27,061 nt of DNA from CBDCRK01 sp965220955. GTDB lineage: Bacteria; Desulfobacterota; Binatia; Bin18; CBDCRK01. The stretch's first letter is position 1. Each line of letters starts with the position of its first letter. Location: contig CBDCRK010000046.1 of assembly GCA_965220955.1 (NCBI GenBank), positions 1 to 27,061 of the forward strand. The letters are read 5' to 3'. A program made the position numbers and the translations under genes. This document shows, one piece after another, positions 6,701 to 13,723 of this stretch. The notes under the pieces were generated by a model. The model made no database searches, had not been told where the DNA came from, and worked only from the letters and a program-made list of their open reading frames with translations.

Positions 6701-7864
6701 ATGGCACAGACAAAATTATTTCCGGTAACGGTAGTCGGAAGTTGGTCCAGACCAGCCTGGCTAGTACAGGCTTTGCGCCAGCGGCAGGCAGGAGAACTGT
6801 CCAGCACAGAGTTTAATCGTGTGGCTGACGAAGCGGTGTTGGCAGCAGTGAAATATCAAGAAGACGCTGGCGTAGATATTGTAACTGATGGCGAGATGAG
6901 ACGAGATAACTTCTACTCCTTTGTGGTGGAGAAGCTGTCGGGGATGAAGCTAATGAAGGTCTCGGAGCTGATGGACTACATGAAGGATAGAGCCAGCTTT
7001 GAGGAGGTGTTACGGGCTCTGGATGTACCTGCCTTTGCCATTAAAAGTCCCATTGCTGTGGAAAAGATCGGCGAGCTCAATGGCCTGGCATTGGATGAGT
7101 TGGACTATCTAAAACACCACACCACATGCCAGACGAAGATAACCCTACCTGGCCCCTACTTATTAACGCGCTCCAGCTGGTTTGAGGGCTTATCGGATAA
7201 TGCTTATGCCACGCAGGAGGAGTTAGCTAAGGATGTGGTCAAGATTCTGCGGCAGGAGACGGCGGCATTAAAGGCAGGCGGGGTCGACTTTATTCAGTTT
7301 GACGAGCCCTCGCTCTCGCAGGTGGTCTATGGGGACGAGGCTGGGGAAACATTTATGTGTGCAGCGCTGGGATCGAGAAGAGATCCGACTGAAGAGTTAG
7401 AGTTTGCCGTGCGCTTGATGAATGAAACCGTGGAGGGCATGGATGGCGTCAAACTCGGGGTGCATGTTTGTCGGGGGAATTGGAGTCGGAAGGAGGAAGT
7501 GCTGCTCAGCGGTAACTACGGGCCTTTGCTCCCTTATCTCATGCAGATGAACGTTGACCAGTTGGTGTTGGAGATGGCCACGCCACGAGCTGGAGAGTTG
7601 GAGGTCTTTAAGGAATACGGCAACGAGAAGGAGTTAGGTCTAGGGGTGGTAAACCCACGCACCGAGGAGGTAGAAGAGCCGGAAACGATTGTGGGTAGGG
7701 TCAAGGAAGTACTGGCCTTTTTTGCTCCGGACAAGATCTATCTGAATCCTGACTGTGGTTTTGGCACGTTTGCCGAGAGGTGTGTGAACACGTCTGAGAC
7801 GGCTTACTTAAAGCTAAAGGCAATGAGTGAGGCAGCCGAGATACTGCGCAGAGAATTTGCCTAA
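6701..7864 (+). CDS. Cobalamin-independent methionine synthase (MetE) catalytic-domain family protein
   Basis: 387 residues corresponding only to the C-terminal catalytic barrel of MetE; the N-terminal half found in E. coli MetE is absent, as in archaeal-type stand-alone proteins and in epoxyalkane:coenzyme M transferase. The four zinc ligands are present: H255 and C257 in VHVCRGN, E291 in LVLEMAT and C352 in PDCGFGTF. Substrate-side residues DEPSL (201-205) and DGEMRRDNF (63-71) are also intact. It should activate a thiol (homocysteine or another) for alkyl transfer; the methyl donor cannot be told from sequence. ATG 6701 has GGAG 8 nt upstream. First gene of a plus-strand run with osmC (23-nt gap), a rhodanese and an HTTM protein. 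Not assigned as metE because stand-alone members have varied substrates. Confidence 0.85.
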   Translation: MAQTKLFPVTVVGSWSRPAWLVQALRQRQAGELSSTEFNRVADEAVLAAVKYQEDAGVDIVTDGEMRRDNFYSFVVEKLSGMKLMKVSELMDYMKDRASFEEVLRALDVPAFAIKSPIAVEKIGELNGLALDELDYLKHHTTCQTKITLPGPYLLTRSSWFEGLSDNAYATQEELAKDVVKILRQETAALKAGGVDFIQFDEPSLSQVVYGDEAGETFMCAALGSRRDPTEELEFAVRLMNETVEGMDGVKLGVHVCRGNWSRKEEVLLSGNYGPLLPYLMQMNVDQLVLEMATPRAGELEVFKEYGNEKELGLGVVNPRTEEVEEPETIVGRVKEVLAFFAPDKIYLNPDCGFGTFAERCVNTSETAYLKLKAMSEAAEILRREFA

Positions 7865-7887
7865 TAAACCTAAGGGAGGTAACCGAA

Positions 7888-8418
7888 ATGGCAGAGAAAG
7901 AACTAAACGGCTTGCGTCCAGAAAAGCTCCAGGCCATCCTGGACTCAATGCGGGATGACCCCGAAGTCCTCAAAGCCGTGACCGGCCCGTGGAAGTCGCG
8001 GATAGTTTGGCAGGGAGGATTCAGAGCCAAGGCTTACATGAGAAAGCATACGGTGGAGATGGATGAGCCGGATGGGCTAGATGCCAGCGATGTGGCCGCC
8101 AGTGCCCATGAACAGGTGCTGTCAGCTGTGGGCAGCTGTATGACGGTGGGGTTCGTTCTCAACGCTACCAAACGCGGGATCAAGATTCACGACCTGGAGA
8201 TTGCCCTGGAGGGTCAGTTTGAGAATATCCTGAAGTGGGCTGGTCACAGTACTACTGGCAACCCCGGCTACCCCGCGATCAAAGCCAAGGTGTTCGTCAA
8301 GGCCGATGCCAACGAGGCCATCTTGCGAGAGATCTGGAAGGCAGCGGTTGAGGGGTCTCCGGTAACGCAGACCGTGGCACGGCAGACCGAAATTATTCCT
8401 GAATTCGAGGCTCTCTAG
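7888..8418 (+). CDS. OsmC-family protein
   Basis: 176 residues, OsmC/Ohr fold. OsmC/Ohr enzymes are thiol peroxidases using two cysteines. Here the first is present, C84 in AVGSCMTVGF, but the position of the second (usually in CPV) is serine, S157 in EGSPVTQTV. Single-Cys members occur in the family; such a protein may use an external thiol or have another role. GGGAGG lies 7-8 nt before ATG 7888, and the gene follows the metE-like gene by 23 nt, so the two are surely co-transcribed. Residues 1-35 form an N-terminal extension before the conserved beta strands. Confidence 0.88.
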   Translation: MAEKELNGLRPEKLQAILDSMRDDPEVLKAVTGPWKSRIVWQGGFRAKAYMRKHTVEMDEPDGLDASDVAASAHEQVLSAVGSCMTVGFVLNATKRGIKIHDLEIALEGQFENILKWAGHSTTGNPGYPAIKAKVFVKADANEAILREIWKAAVEGSPVTQTVARQTEIIPEFEAL

Positions 8419-8460
8419 GAATAGAGACAGAGAGCTGTTCACCTACCCGCTTAGAAAATC

Positions 8461-8483
8461 CCCTCTCCCCCAGCGGGAGAGGG
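8461..8483. repeat. REP-like palindromic element
   Basis: CCCTCTCCC (8461-8469) and GGGAGAGGG (8475-8483) are exact inverted repeats around a 5-nt loop, followed by GTTAGGGTGAGGGG. This GC-rich intergenic palindrome type is widely dispersed in environmental bacterial genomes. It fills the 91-bp gap between osmC and the sulfurtransferase, and its G-rich tail lies about 12 nt before ATG 8510. Confidence 0.75.
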
Positions 8484-8509
8484 TTAGGGTGAGGGGGGTC
8501 AAAGCGTAG

Positions 8510-9283
8510 ATGGCAATTTTCGTTACAGCCGACTGGGTAGAGGAGCGTGTTGACTCTTCGACCATCCTGCTTCTCGACCCTAGACGACCGATGAAATATC
8601 TCCAGGGTCATATTAAGAACGCCGTAAATCTCCCTACTTATAAGGCTTTTAATGCAGAGGCCAAGCTCCTACCAACAGACATCCTGCAACAATGGATCGG
8701 CTCCGCTGGGCTTGATACCCAGACGACTCCGATTATTTACGATTCCTACGATGGCCAGAACGGCGCCATGCTCGCCTGGATTCTGGAGTATCTCGGCCGT
8801 ACTGATATACACGTACTCAACGTTTTTTTCGAGCGCTGGGTGGCAGAGAAGCGAGAGGTTTTCTACAAGCCCGTCACATCTACGATCAAAGAATTTGCGG
8901 CCAAGGTGAACCCGAGGATCAGGGCTACTTTAGACAACGTCCGGACCGAGCCGGAGTTAAAGCTCATCGACTTTAGGAGCCAGGACGAATACACCGGCAA
9001 GCTTGACCGGGACGGTAAACCCGGCCACATCCCCAAAGCGGTAAATATTGTATGGCGAGACCTGCTTGGCGCAGAGCAAGAAGTCCTCGCCACAAGAGAG
9101 AAGGTAGAGCAGCTGCTAAGTGCTGCCGGCATTGGACGAGAGGACAAGATCGTAGGGTATTGCCGAACGGGGCTGCGGGCGTCTGTTGGCTACTTAGCCC
9201 TGAGACACTATGGCTACAATATCCGCCTATATGATAGATCCTATGCAGAGTGGGCCCGCAGTGGCCTGCCGATAGAGAGCTGA
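8510..9283 (+). CDS. Tandem-rhodanese sulfurtransferase
   Basis: 257 residues with two rhodanese domains, about 1-120 and 135-257, the architecture of thiosulfate and 3-mercaptopyruvate sulfurtransferases. The active-site loop of the second domain is CRTGLRAS with C218 as the persulfide-carrying Cys; the loop after GYC has six residues before the helix, as in sulfur-transferring rhodaneses. The first domain has YDSYDGQNGA at the equivalent place and lacks Cys, the usual inactive partner. The donor (thiosulfate or 3-mercaptopyruvate) is not decided by the loop. Follows osmC across a palindromic element and precedes the HTTM protein by 22 nt. Cytosolic: no signal peptide. Confidence 0.9.
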   Translation: MAIFVTADWVEERVDSSTILLLDPRRPMKYLQGHIKNAVNLPTYKAFNAEAKLLPTDILQQWIGSAGLDTQTTPIIYDSYDGQNGAMLAWILEYLGRTDIHVLNVFFERWVAEKREVFYKPVTSTIKEFAAKVNPRIRATLDNVRTEPELKLIDFRSQDEYTGKLDRDGKPGHIPKAVNIVWRDLLGAEQEVLATREKVEQLLSAAGIGREDKIVGYCRTGLRASVGYLALRHYGYNIRLYDRSYAEWARSGLPIES

Positions 9284-9305
9284 TTTTGAGTAGGCAACAG
9301 AAAGT

Positions 9306-11129
9306 ATGGATGCCGTCCCTACACAAAAACCCCAGCCTTCCTTTGCCCTGCGCCTAGAAGAACTATTTGGTATTGATCTCCGTTCCTTAGCGGTATTTCG
9401 TATTGGTCTTGCCCTGCTGATTATTGCCGATCTTATCAATCGTTCCACTTATATCCGCGCACACTACACCGACTTTGGCGTGTTGCCACGCGCCGCTTTG
9501 CTTGCCGAGTTTTCCCCCAGGTGGCATCTATCGGTCCACTTGCTTAATGGTTCTCTAGCAGTTCAGGCAGCATTATTTCTTGTTGCTGGAATATTGGCGG
9601 TTGCGCTTCTCTTGGGATATCGTACTCGACTCGTGACCTTCCTCTCCTGGTTTCTGATGATATCGGTACATGCACGGAATCCTGTGGTCCTGCAAAGCGG
9701 CGACATCCTGTTTCGCCTGCTCCTTTTTTGGAGCCTGTTCTTGCCACTGGGTGCTCGCTATTCGCTCGATAGCGCTCTCAATAACTCCTCCCAAAAGCTG
9801 CCCGATCGTATCCTATCAGTAGGCACCACTGCGCTCTTGCTGCAGATTTGCTGCGTTTATTGGTTTACCGCTGCGCTGAAAGTTCATCCGGTCTGGTGGC
9901 AGGAAGGTAGTGCCGTATACTATGCTTTGAGCCTTGATCAGTTTACCACGCCATTGGGCCGGTTCCTACTAGGCTTTCCTCACCTCTTAACGTTTCTTAC
10001 CCATGCCACACTCTGGATTGAGATGTTTGCCCCCACGCTGGCTTTCGTCCCAATTTTTACCAGTTTCATCCGTTTGGCCGTGGTCATTGTTTTTGTACTT
10101 TTACATTTAGGCTTTGCGGTTTGTATGGAGTTAGGACTGTTCTCTTATATCAGTATGGTTGGCTGGCTGGTTTTTATACCTAGCGAGCTCTGGGATAGAC
10201 TCGACCATCAAGCGCGGATACCGGCCAGAACCAACCTGACTATTTACTACGATGGTGATTGTGATTTTTGCCGAAAGGTCGTGCTGGTACTGAAAACATT
10301 CCTTTTGCTCCCCGAGACCTCAATACTCTCTGCCCAGGAGCATCCTGCAATCCAGGCCCATATGCGCCTACACAACTCTTGGGTTGTTGTTGATCATGAA
10401 GACAACCGGCATATAAAATTTGCAGCGTTCGCTTATTTGTGCCGCCTTTCACCCTTGTTTTGGCCTCTCTCGCCTCTTGTTAGTTGGCGTCCAGTAGTCC
10501 TTATAGGAAACGTACTATACGAAAAAATGGCTACCAACCGATCCCGGGGAAAAGCACTGACAGCATTTTTGCAGTATCGCTCTGTGACTATCAGTTCCTC
10601 TTGGTTGGTCAACGCCATGGCTGCCTTTTGTTTGCTGTATATATTTTTATGGAACCTCAGAACTCTTGACTATGAGAAGTACCATAAAATCTTTCCTCGG
10701 CAGATCAACTGGATTGGTCACGTATTACGACTAGACCAGAAATGGGGTATGTTTGCCCCTTACCCACTAAAAGAGGACGGTTGGTATGTTATGCCGGGTA
10801 CACTCCGAGACGGCACCCAAGTTGATCTTTTTACCGAGGGCGGGCCGGTATATTGGGAAAAACCTGATCTAGTGTCAGCAACCTATAAAAACCAACGCTG
10901 GCGAAAATACCTGATGAACTTATGGCAAAAGAATCACTCAGCCCATCGCCTTCATTACGGACGCTACCTCTGCCGTCAATGGAATACTCGGCATACGGGA
11001 GAAAAGCGGCTCGACACCTTCCGCATTTATTTTATGCGTGAAGACACTCTTCCCCATTTCCAAGTTGCCAAGCCCCAAAAGATTTTGCTTTGGCGACACT
11101 ATTGCTTCAAAAAACCAGCCGACTGGTAG
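9306..11129 (+). CDS. HTTM membrane protein fused to a DCC (DUF393) thiol-oxidoreductase-like domain
   Basis: 607 residues. Residues 1-300 are an HTTM-type multi-helix membrane domain (related to the vitamin K-dependent carboxylase membrane part), beginning LFGIDLRSLAVFRIGLA. Residues 312-425 are a DCC domain with its YDGDCDFC motif at 315-322 (C319, C322). A further transmembrane segment (about 434-451) and a soluble tail with KWGMFAPYP (479-487) follow; that phrase is typical of HTTM relatives. The function of HTTM-DCC proteins is not established; the CxxC suggests thiol chemistry at the membrane. Only 22 nt from the sulfurtransferase gene, with a weak ribosome binding site. Base composition is visibly more AT-rich than its neighbours, which could reflect transfer. 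Confidence 0.85.
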   Translation: MDAVPTQKPQPSFALRLEELFGIDLRSLAVFRIGLALLIIADLINRSTYIRAHYTDFGVLPRAALLAEFSPRWHLSVHLLNGSLAVQAALFLVAGILAVALLLGYRTRLVTFLSWFLMISVHARNPVVLQSGDILFRLLLFWSLFLPLGARYSLDSALNNSSQKLPDRILSVGTTALLLQICCVYWFTAALKVHPVWWQEGSAVYYALSLDQFTTPLGRFLLGFPHLLTFLTHATLWIEMFAPTLAFVPIFTSFIRLAVVIVFVLLHLGFAVCMELGLFSYISMVGWLVFIPSELWDRLDHQARIPARTNLTIYYDGDCDFCRKVVLVLKTFLLLPETSILSAQEHPAIQAHMRLHNSWVVVDHEDNRHIKFAAFAYLCRLSPLFWPLSPLVSWRPVVLIGNVLYEKMATNRSRGKALTAFLQYRSVTISSSWLVNAMAAFCLLYIFLWNLRTLDYEKYHKIFPRQINWIGHVLRLDQKWGMFAPYPLKEDGWYVMPGTLRDGTQVDLFTEGGPVYWEKPDLVSATYKNQRWRKYLMNLWQKNHSAHRLHYGRYLCRQWNTRHTGEKRLDTFRIYFMREDTLPHFQVAKPQKILLWRHYCFKKPADW

Positions 11130-11186
11130 CACCAGATTTGTACTTTAAGCTGGCAAAGACAGTCCTGGCTCCCTGGACCAACCTTG

Positions 11187-11423
11187 TCATTGATAGTCTT
11201 TGAAGACACTGACCTGACTGGCCTGCGACCGAAAAGTTTGCCTATCAGGAAAAATCTCTTCATACAAACTTTTTAACTCGGCAATAGCCTTCTTGTCAGG
11301 CGGCGAGAGTTCGCATACTGACCTGCCCTCGCGACTGCTATGCCGGTACACAATCCGGTCGCACGTCCGAACAAAATTCCCACTAGAAACACTATCACTA
11401 TTTCTATTCCCGTCATCGGGCAC
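11187..11423 (-). CDS. Small hypothetical protein
   Basis: 78 codons. I do not recognise a family. ATG 11423 has GAGG 6 nt upstream, and the C-terminal half (from LSPPDKKAIAELKSLYEEIF) looks like an amphipathic helix-containing protein, while the N-terminal half is Ser/Arg-rich and less convincing. It follows the VOC gene on the same strand by 38 nt, with a 7-bp inverted repeat between them. It could be a genuine small gene at the end of the glycosyltransferase operon or a chance frame. Confidence 0.4.
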   Translation of the reverse strand: MPDDGNRNSDSVSSGNFVRTCDRIVYRHSSREGRSVCELSPPDKKAIAELKSLYEEIFPDRQTFRSQASQVSVFKDYQ

Positions 11424-11434
11424 CTCGCCTAATT

Positions 11435-11455
11435 GACATAATATACTTTTATGTC
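11435..11455. promoter_or_regulatory. AT-rich inverted repeat between VOC gene and small ORF
   Basis: GACATAA (11435-11441) and TTATGTC (11449-11455) are perfect inverted repeats around 7 nt, flanked by partially matching TTG/CAA. It begins 7 nt past the VOC stop and ends 12 nt before the small ORF. Could be an operator or weak attenuator; no T-run is evident. Confidence 0.35.
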
Positions 11456-11461
11456 CAATTC

Positions 11462-11941
11462 TCAGTACCCCGTGGTAATCTCCAGCAAGATGTTATCCGG
11501 GTCTCGCAGATAAATGGACCCTCTCTCTTGTGAGCCATGCAGAGAATACTGGATTTCCTTCTTTTCTAGAGTTTCCAGAGTCTTTTGGAAGTTCTCCGGC
11601 GTGGCCTTAAGAGCCACATGGTGCATGCTACCAACACCGCGGATAGTCTGGCTGGTGTCCTTTTCAGGAAAATCGAAAAAGGCCAGCATGTTACCCCCGC
11701 CCATATCAAAAAAGATATGCGTTGAGGTGGATTCATCCCGATTCTGGATCACGCGAACAAGCCTCATCCCCAGTGCCTCGGTGTAGAAACGAATAGTGGT
11801 ATCTAGATCAGAGCTGATAAGGGCTAGATGATCTACCCCTCCGGTGCTTACGGCCGTGGCCACCGCAGCCGGTTCTCCCTCAGGGAGATATCTTTTTTTC
11901 AAAGCCTCCCGGCGGGCTTGATAGAAGCTAACGTCCTTCAT
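11462..11941 (-). CDS. VOC superfamily (glyoxalase-like) protein
   Basis: 159 residues from ATG 11941, which has AAGGAGG 5 nt upstream; an earlier in-frame ATG at 12025 would overlap the preceding glycosyltransferase and is rejected. Two beta-alpha-beta-beta-beta modules of the vicinal oxygen chelate fold: GVDHLALIS with H38, and MHHVAL with H107/H108, closing with ILLEITTGY (E154). The usual fourth ligand in the first module (an acidic residue near MLAFFDF) is not seen, so metal binding may be incomplete. Such proteins include glyoxalase I, epimerases and dioxygenases; I cannot pick a reaction. Residues 1-30 form an N-terminal helix extension. Last confidently called gene of the glycosyltransferase run, 34 nt after a GT2 gene. 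Confidence 0.85.
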   Translation of the reverse strand: MKDVSFYQARREALKKRYLPEGEPAAVATAVSTGGVDHLALISSDLDTTIRFYTEALGMRLVRVIQNRDESTSTHIFFDMGGGNMLAFFDFPEKDTSQTIRGVGSMHHVALKATPENFQKTLETLEKKEIQYSLHGSQERGSIYLRDPDNILLEITTGY

Positions 11942-11975
11942 GTCTACCTCCTTATGTCTCTTTATCTCCATAAAA

Positions 11976-12656
11976 TTAGCGCGAGTCCACATAGAAAGCC
12001 TTAAGCCGCGTAGGAGAAATACCAACCAAGTAAAAAAATCTCAGCATCCACATTAGCAGAATGGTTCTGAGCACGCCCTGTTTTTGCCAACGCCGCGCAG
12101 AGGTAATAACCCGCTCCTTTAAACACACCACCTCTCCTACCCGCTTCATCTTCTTACTTAGCTCCAAGTCTTCCATTAGCGGCCCTTCGGGATACCCCCC
12201 AAACTGAAGAAACACGGTCCGCCGGATAAAAATCCCCTGGTCTCCAGTGGCAAGGTGAGTTAAGCGTGAACGAAAATTGATGAGGGTCTCGATTACCCGA
12301 AAGACCCACCTGGTACTATCCAAACAAATGTCGAACCGGCCCCCAATGACCACCGGGCAAGCCAGGGCCCGGAAAATGACCTCAACAAAATCGGCAGGCA
12401 CAAGAGTGTCGGCATGGAGAAAAAGGAGGACCTCACCATTGGCCACTTCAGCTCCGGTATTCATCTGCCTAGCCCGACCAGGAAAGCCCGAGAGCACACA
12501 ATCGGCACACCGGCGAGCAATGACCTGAGTGCCGTCAGTACTGCCACCGTCGACAACAATGGTTTCCACAGCTCCATTTTTCTTAATGGAAGAGAGTGTC
12601 CGCTCAAGAACGGCGGCTTCGTTTAGAGTAGGAATAATAACCGAGAGCCGTATCAT
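11976..12656 (-). CDS. GT2 glycosyltransferase of the TIGR04283 type
   Basis: 226 residues, GT-A fold. VSVIIPTLNEA-like opening at 4-14, VVDGGSTDGT (34-43), GRARQMNTGA (60-69) and FLHADT (79-84). The combination GRARQMN plus LHADT is, as I recall, the hallmark of TIGR04283, named rSAM/selenodomain-associated transferase 2. EDLEL (about 162-166) supplies the acidic catalytic region. The acceptor is unknown. Its ATG overlaps the stop of the preceding small gene in ATGA, so it belongs to the same operon as the GT2 and GT-C genes upstream. A hydrophobic stretch near the C terminus (ILLMWMLRFFYLVGI) may touch the membrane. Confidence 0.85.
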   Translation of the reverse strand: MIRLSVIIPTLNEAAVLERTLSSIKKNGAVETIVVDGGSTDGTQVIARRCADCVLSGFPGRARQMNTGAEVANGEVLLFLHADTLVPADFVEVIFRALACPVVIGGRFDICLDSTRWVFRVIETLINFRSRLTHLATGDQGIFIRRTVFLQFGGYPEGPLMEDLELSKKMKRVGEVVCLKERVITSARRWQKQGVLRTILLMWMLRFFYLVGISPTRLKAFYVDSR

Positions 12657-12970
12657 CCCCCTACCCGTAGAAAGGCCATGGTCAGTCGTTTCATAAAATC
12701 CGCCTCTTCTTCTGGAGTGGCTTTAGTAAAATGGATGGAGAGAAGAGTACGGGGAGAAAAAATAGCCGGCCCCAGTCGACGGGCCGATAGCGGACGGGCA
12801 TCGAGTAAGAGACAAGATCCCGCCTGTGACAGTGTGAGAGAAAACCTCTCAGCCTTATGGTTCTTATCTCTTTTGACCCTATAGTCGGCATGGGCAAAGA
12901 GCTTTTCCAGGCCAGCCACCACATCGTCCAGGCCAAATCCCAAATCCCACTCCACCGTTTTTTCAGCCAT
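12653..12970 (-). CDS. Hypothetical protein between two glycosyltransferases
   Basis: 105 residues, no family recognised. The sequence alternates charged and hydrophobic residues without signal peptide or membrane segment, and looks like a small alpha/beta domain (TVEWDLGFGLDDVVAGLEKL at the N terminus). A G-rich tract containing GGTAGG precedes ATG 12970. It starts 11 nt after the upstream GT2 stop and its own stop overlaps the next GT2 start (ATGA), so translation is coupled to both transferases. The tight coupling makes it a real gene and suggests it serves the same pathway, possibly as an accessory subunit (inference). Confidence 0.7.
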   Translation of the reverse strand: MAEKTVEWDLGFGLDDVVAGLEKLFAHADYRVKRDKNHKAERFSLTLSQAGSCLLLDARPLSARRLGPAIFSPRTLLSIHFTKATPEEEADFMKRLTMAFLRVGG

Positions 12971-12981
12971 GCCCTACCCGC

Positions 12982-13707
12982 CTACCCCCAGCTATACCGT
13001 GCTATCGTCCAGAGAATCTTATACCCTGCCAGCACTGTCCCTTTCCAGGTTCCGGTCACCTTAGATTTACCAATTCGCTTACGATACCGCACCGGCACCT
13101 CGGTGATTTTGAGACCACACTTTACCGCCTTAATTTGCATTTCTACCGTCCAACCATAGTTCCGGTCAACCATTCCCAGAACCAGAAGCTTATCAAAACG
13201 AACCGCCCGAAATGGACCCAAGTCACTGTAGGTGAATCCATAGAGGAACCGCATCAGGGATGTGGCCAGGACATTACCCCAACGCGCCTGGGGTAGAAGG
13301 GCTCCCTTCTCGGCCTCCCCTTTTGGGCGTGAGCCAATGACAAGATCATAACCCTCCATAATAATCGGTCGCACCACTATGGCCAGCTCCTCAGGATGAT
13401 CACTATAGTCACCATCAAGAAAAACAACAATGTCCGGAACCTGATCAGAAACCTTTACCCGAAGGTAGGCAATCCCCTTTAAACAGGCCGAGCCGTATCC
13501 CCGGCGGGACTCGATGAGCACGGTGGCCCCGCACGCCTTTGCTACCTCAGCCGTACGATCAGAAGAGCCATTGTCTACTACCACCACCTCCTCCACAAGA
13601 TCACCGGGAATATCGCCTAAGACCCTGGGGAGAGAGGCTTCTTCATTTAGTGCAGGGATAATCACGGCAATCCTTGGTCTGGTGCGCAGCATGGAATACC
13701 CAGTCAT
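12982..13707 (-). CDS. GT2 family glycosyltransferase (dolichyl/polyprenyl-phosphate sugar synthase-like)
   Basis: 241 residues. AVIIPALNEE (14-23), VVVDNGSSDRT (42-52), RRGYGSACLKGI (68-79) and the metal/nucleotide-sugar motif FLDGDYSDHP (96-105). This arrangement resembles DPM1-type enzymes that load a sugar from a nucleotide donor onto polyprenyl phosphate. The C-terminal RYRKRIGKSKVTGTWKG basic segment is typical of that group. No clear C-terminal membrane pair, so it is probably peripheral. It begins 16 nt after the GT-C gene, which would use polyprenyl-phosphate sugar donors: the two together suggest a lipid-linked sugar made here and transferred outside. ATG 13707 versus an internal ATG at 13692 is undecided. 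Confidence 0.85.
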   Translation of the reverse strand: MTGYSMLRTRPRIAVIIPALNEEASLPRVLGDIPGDLVEEVVVVDNGSSDRTAEVAKACGATVLIESRRGYGSACLKGIAYLRVKVSDQVPDIVVFLDGDYSDHPEELAIVVRPIIMEGYDLVIGSRPKGEAEKGALLPQARWGNVLATSLMRFLYGFTYSDLGPFRAVRFDKLLVLGMVDRNYGWTVEMQIKAVKCGLKITEVPVRYRKRIGKSKVTGTWKGTVLAGYKILWTIARYSWG

Positions 13708-13723
13708 CCGGTGACAAGAAGGG

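Noticed and set aside
11942..12025. N-terminal extension of the VOC protein to ATG 12025
   Set aside because: It would run into the preceding glycosyltransferase; AAGGAGG sits 5 nt before ATG 11941.
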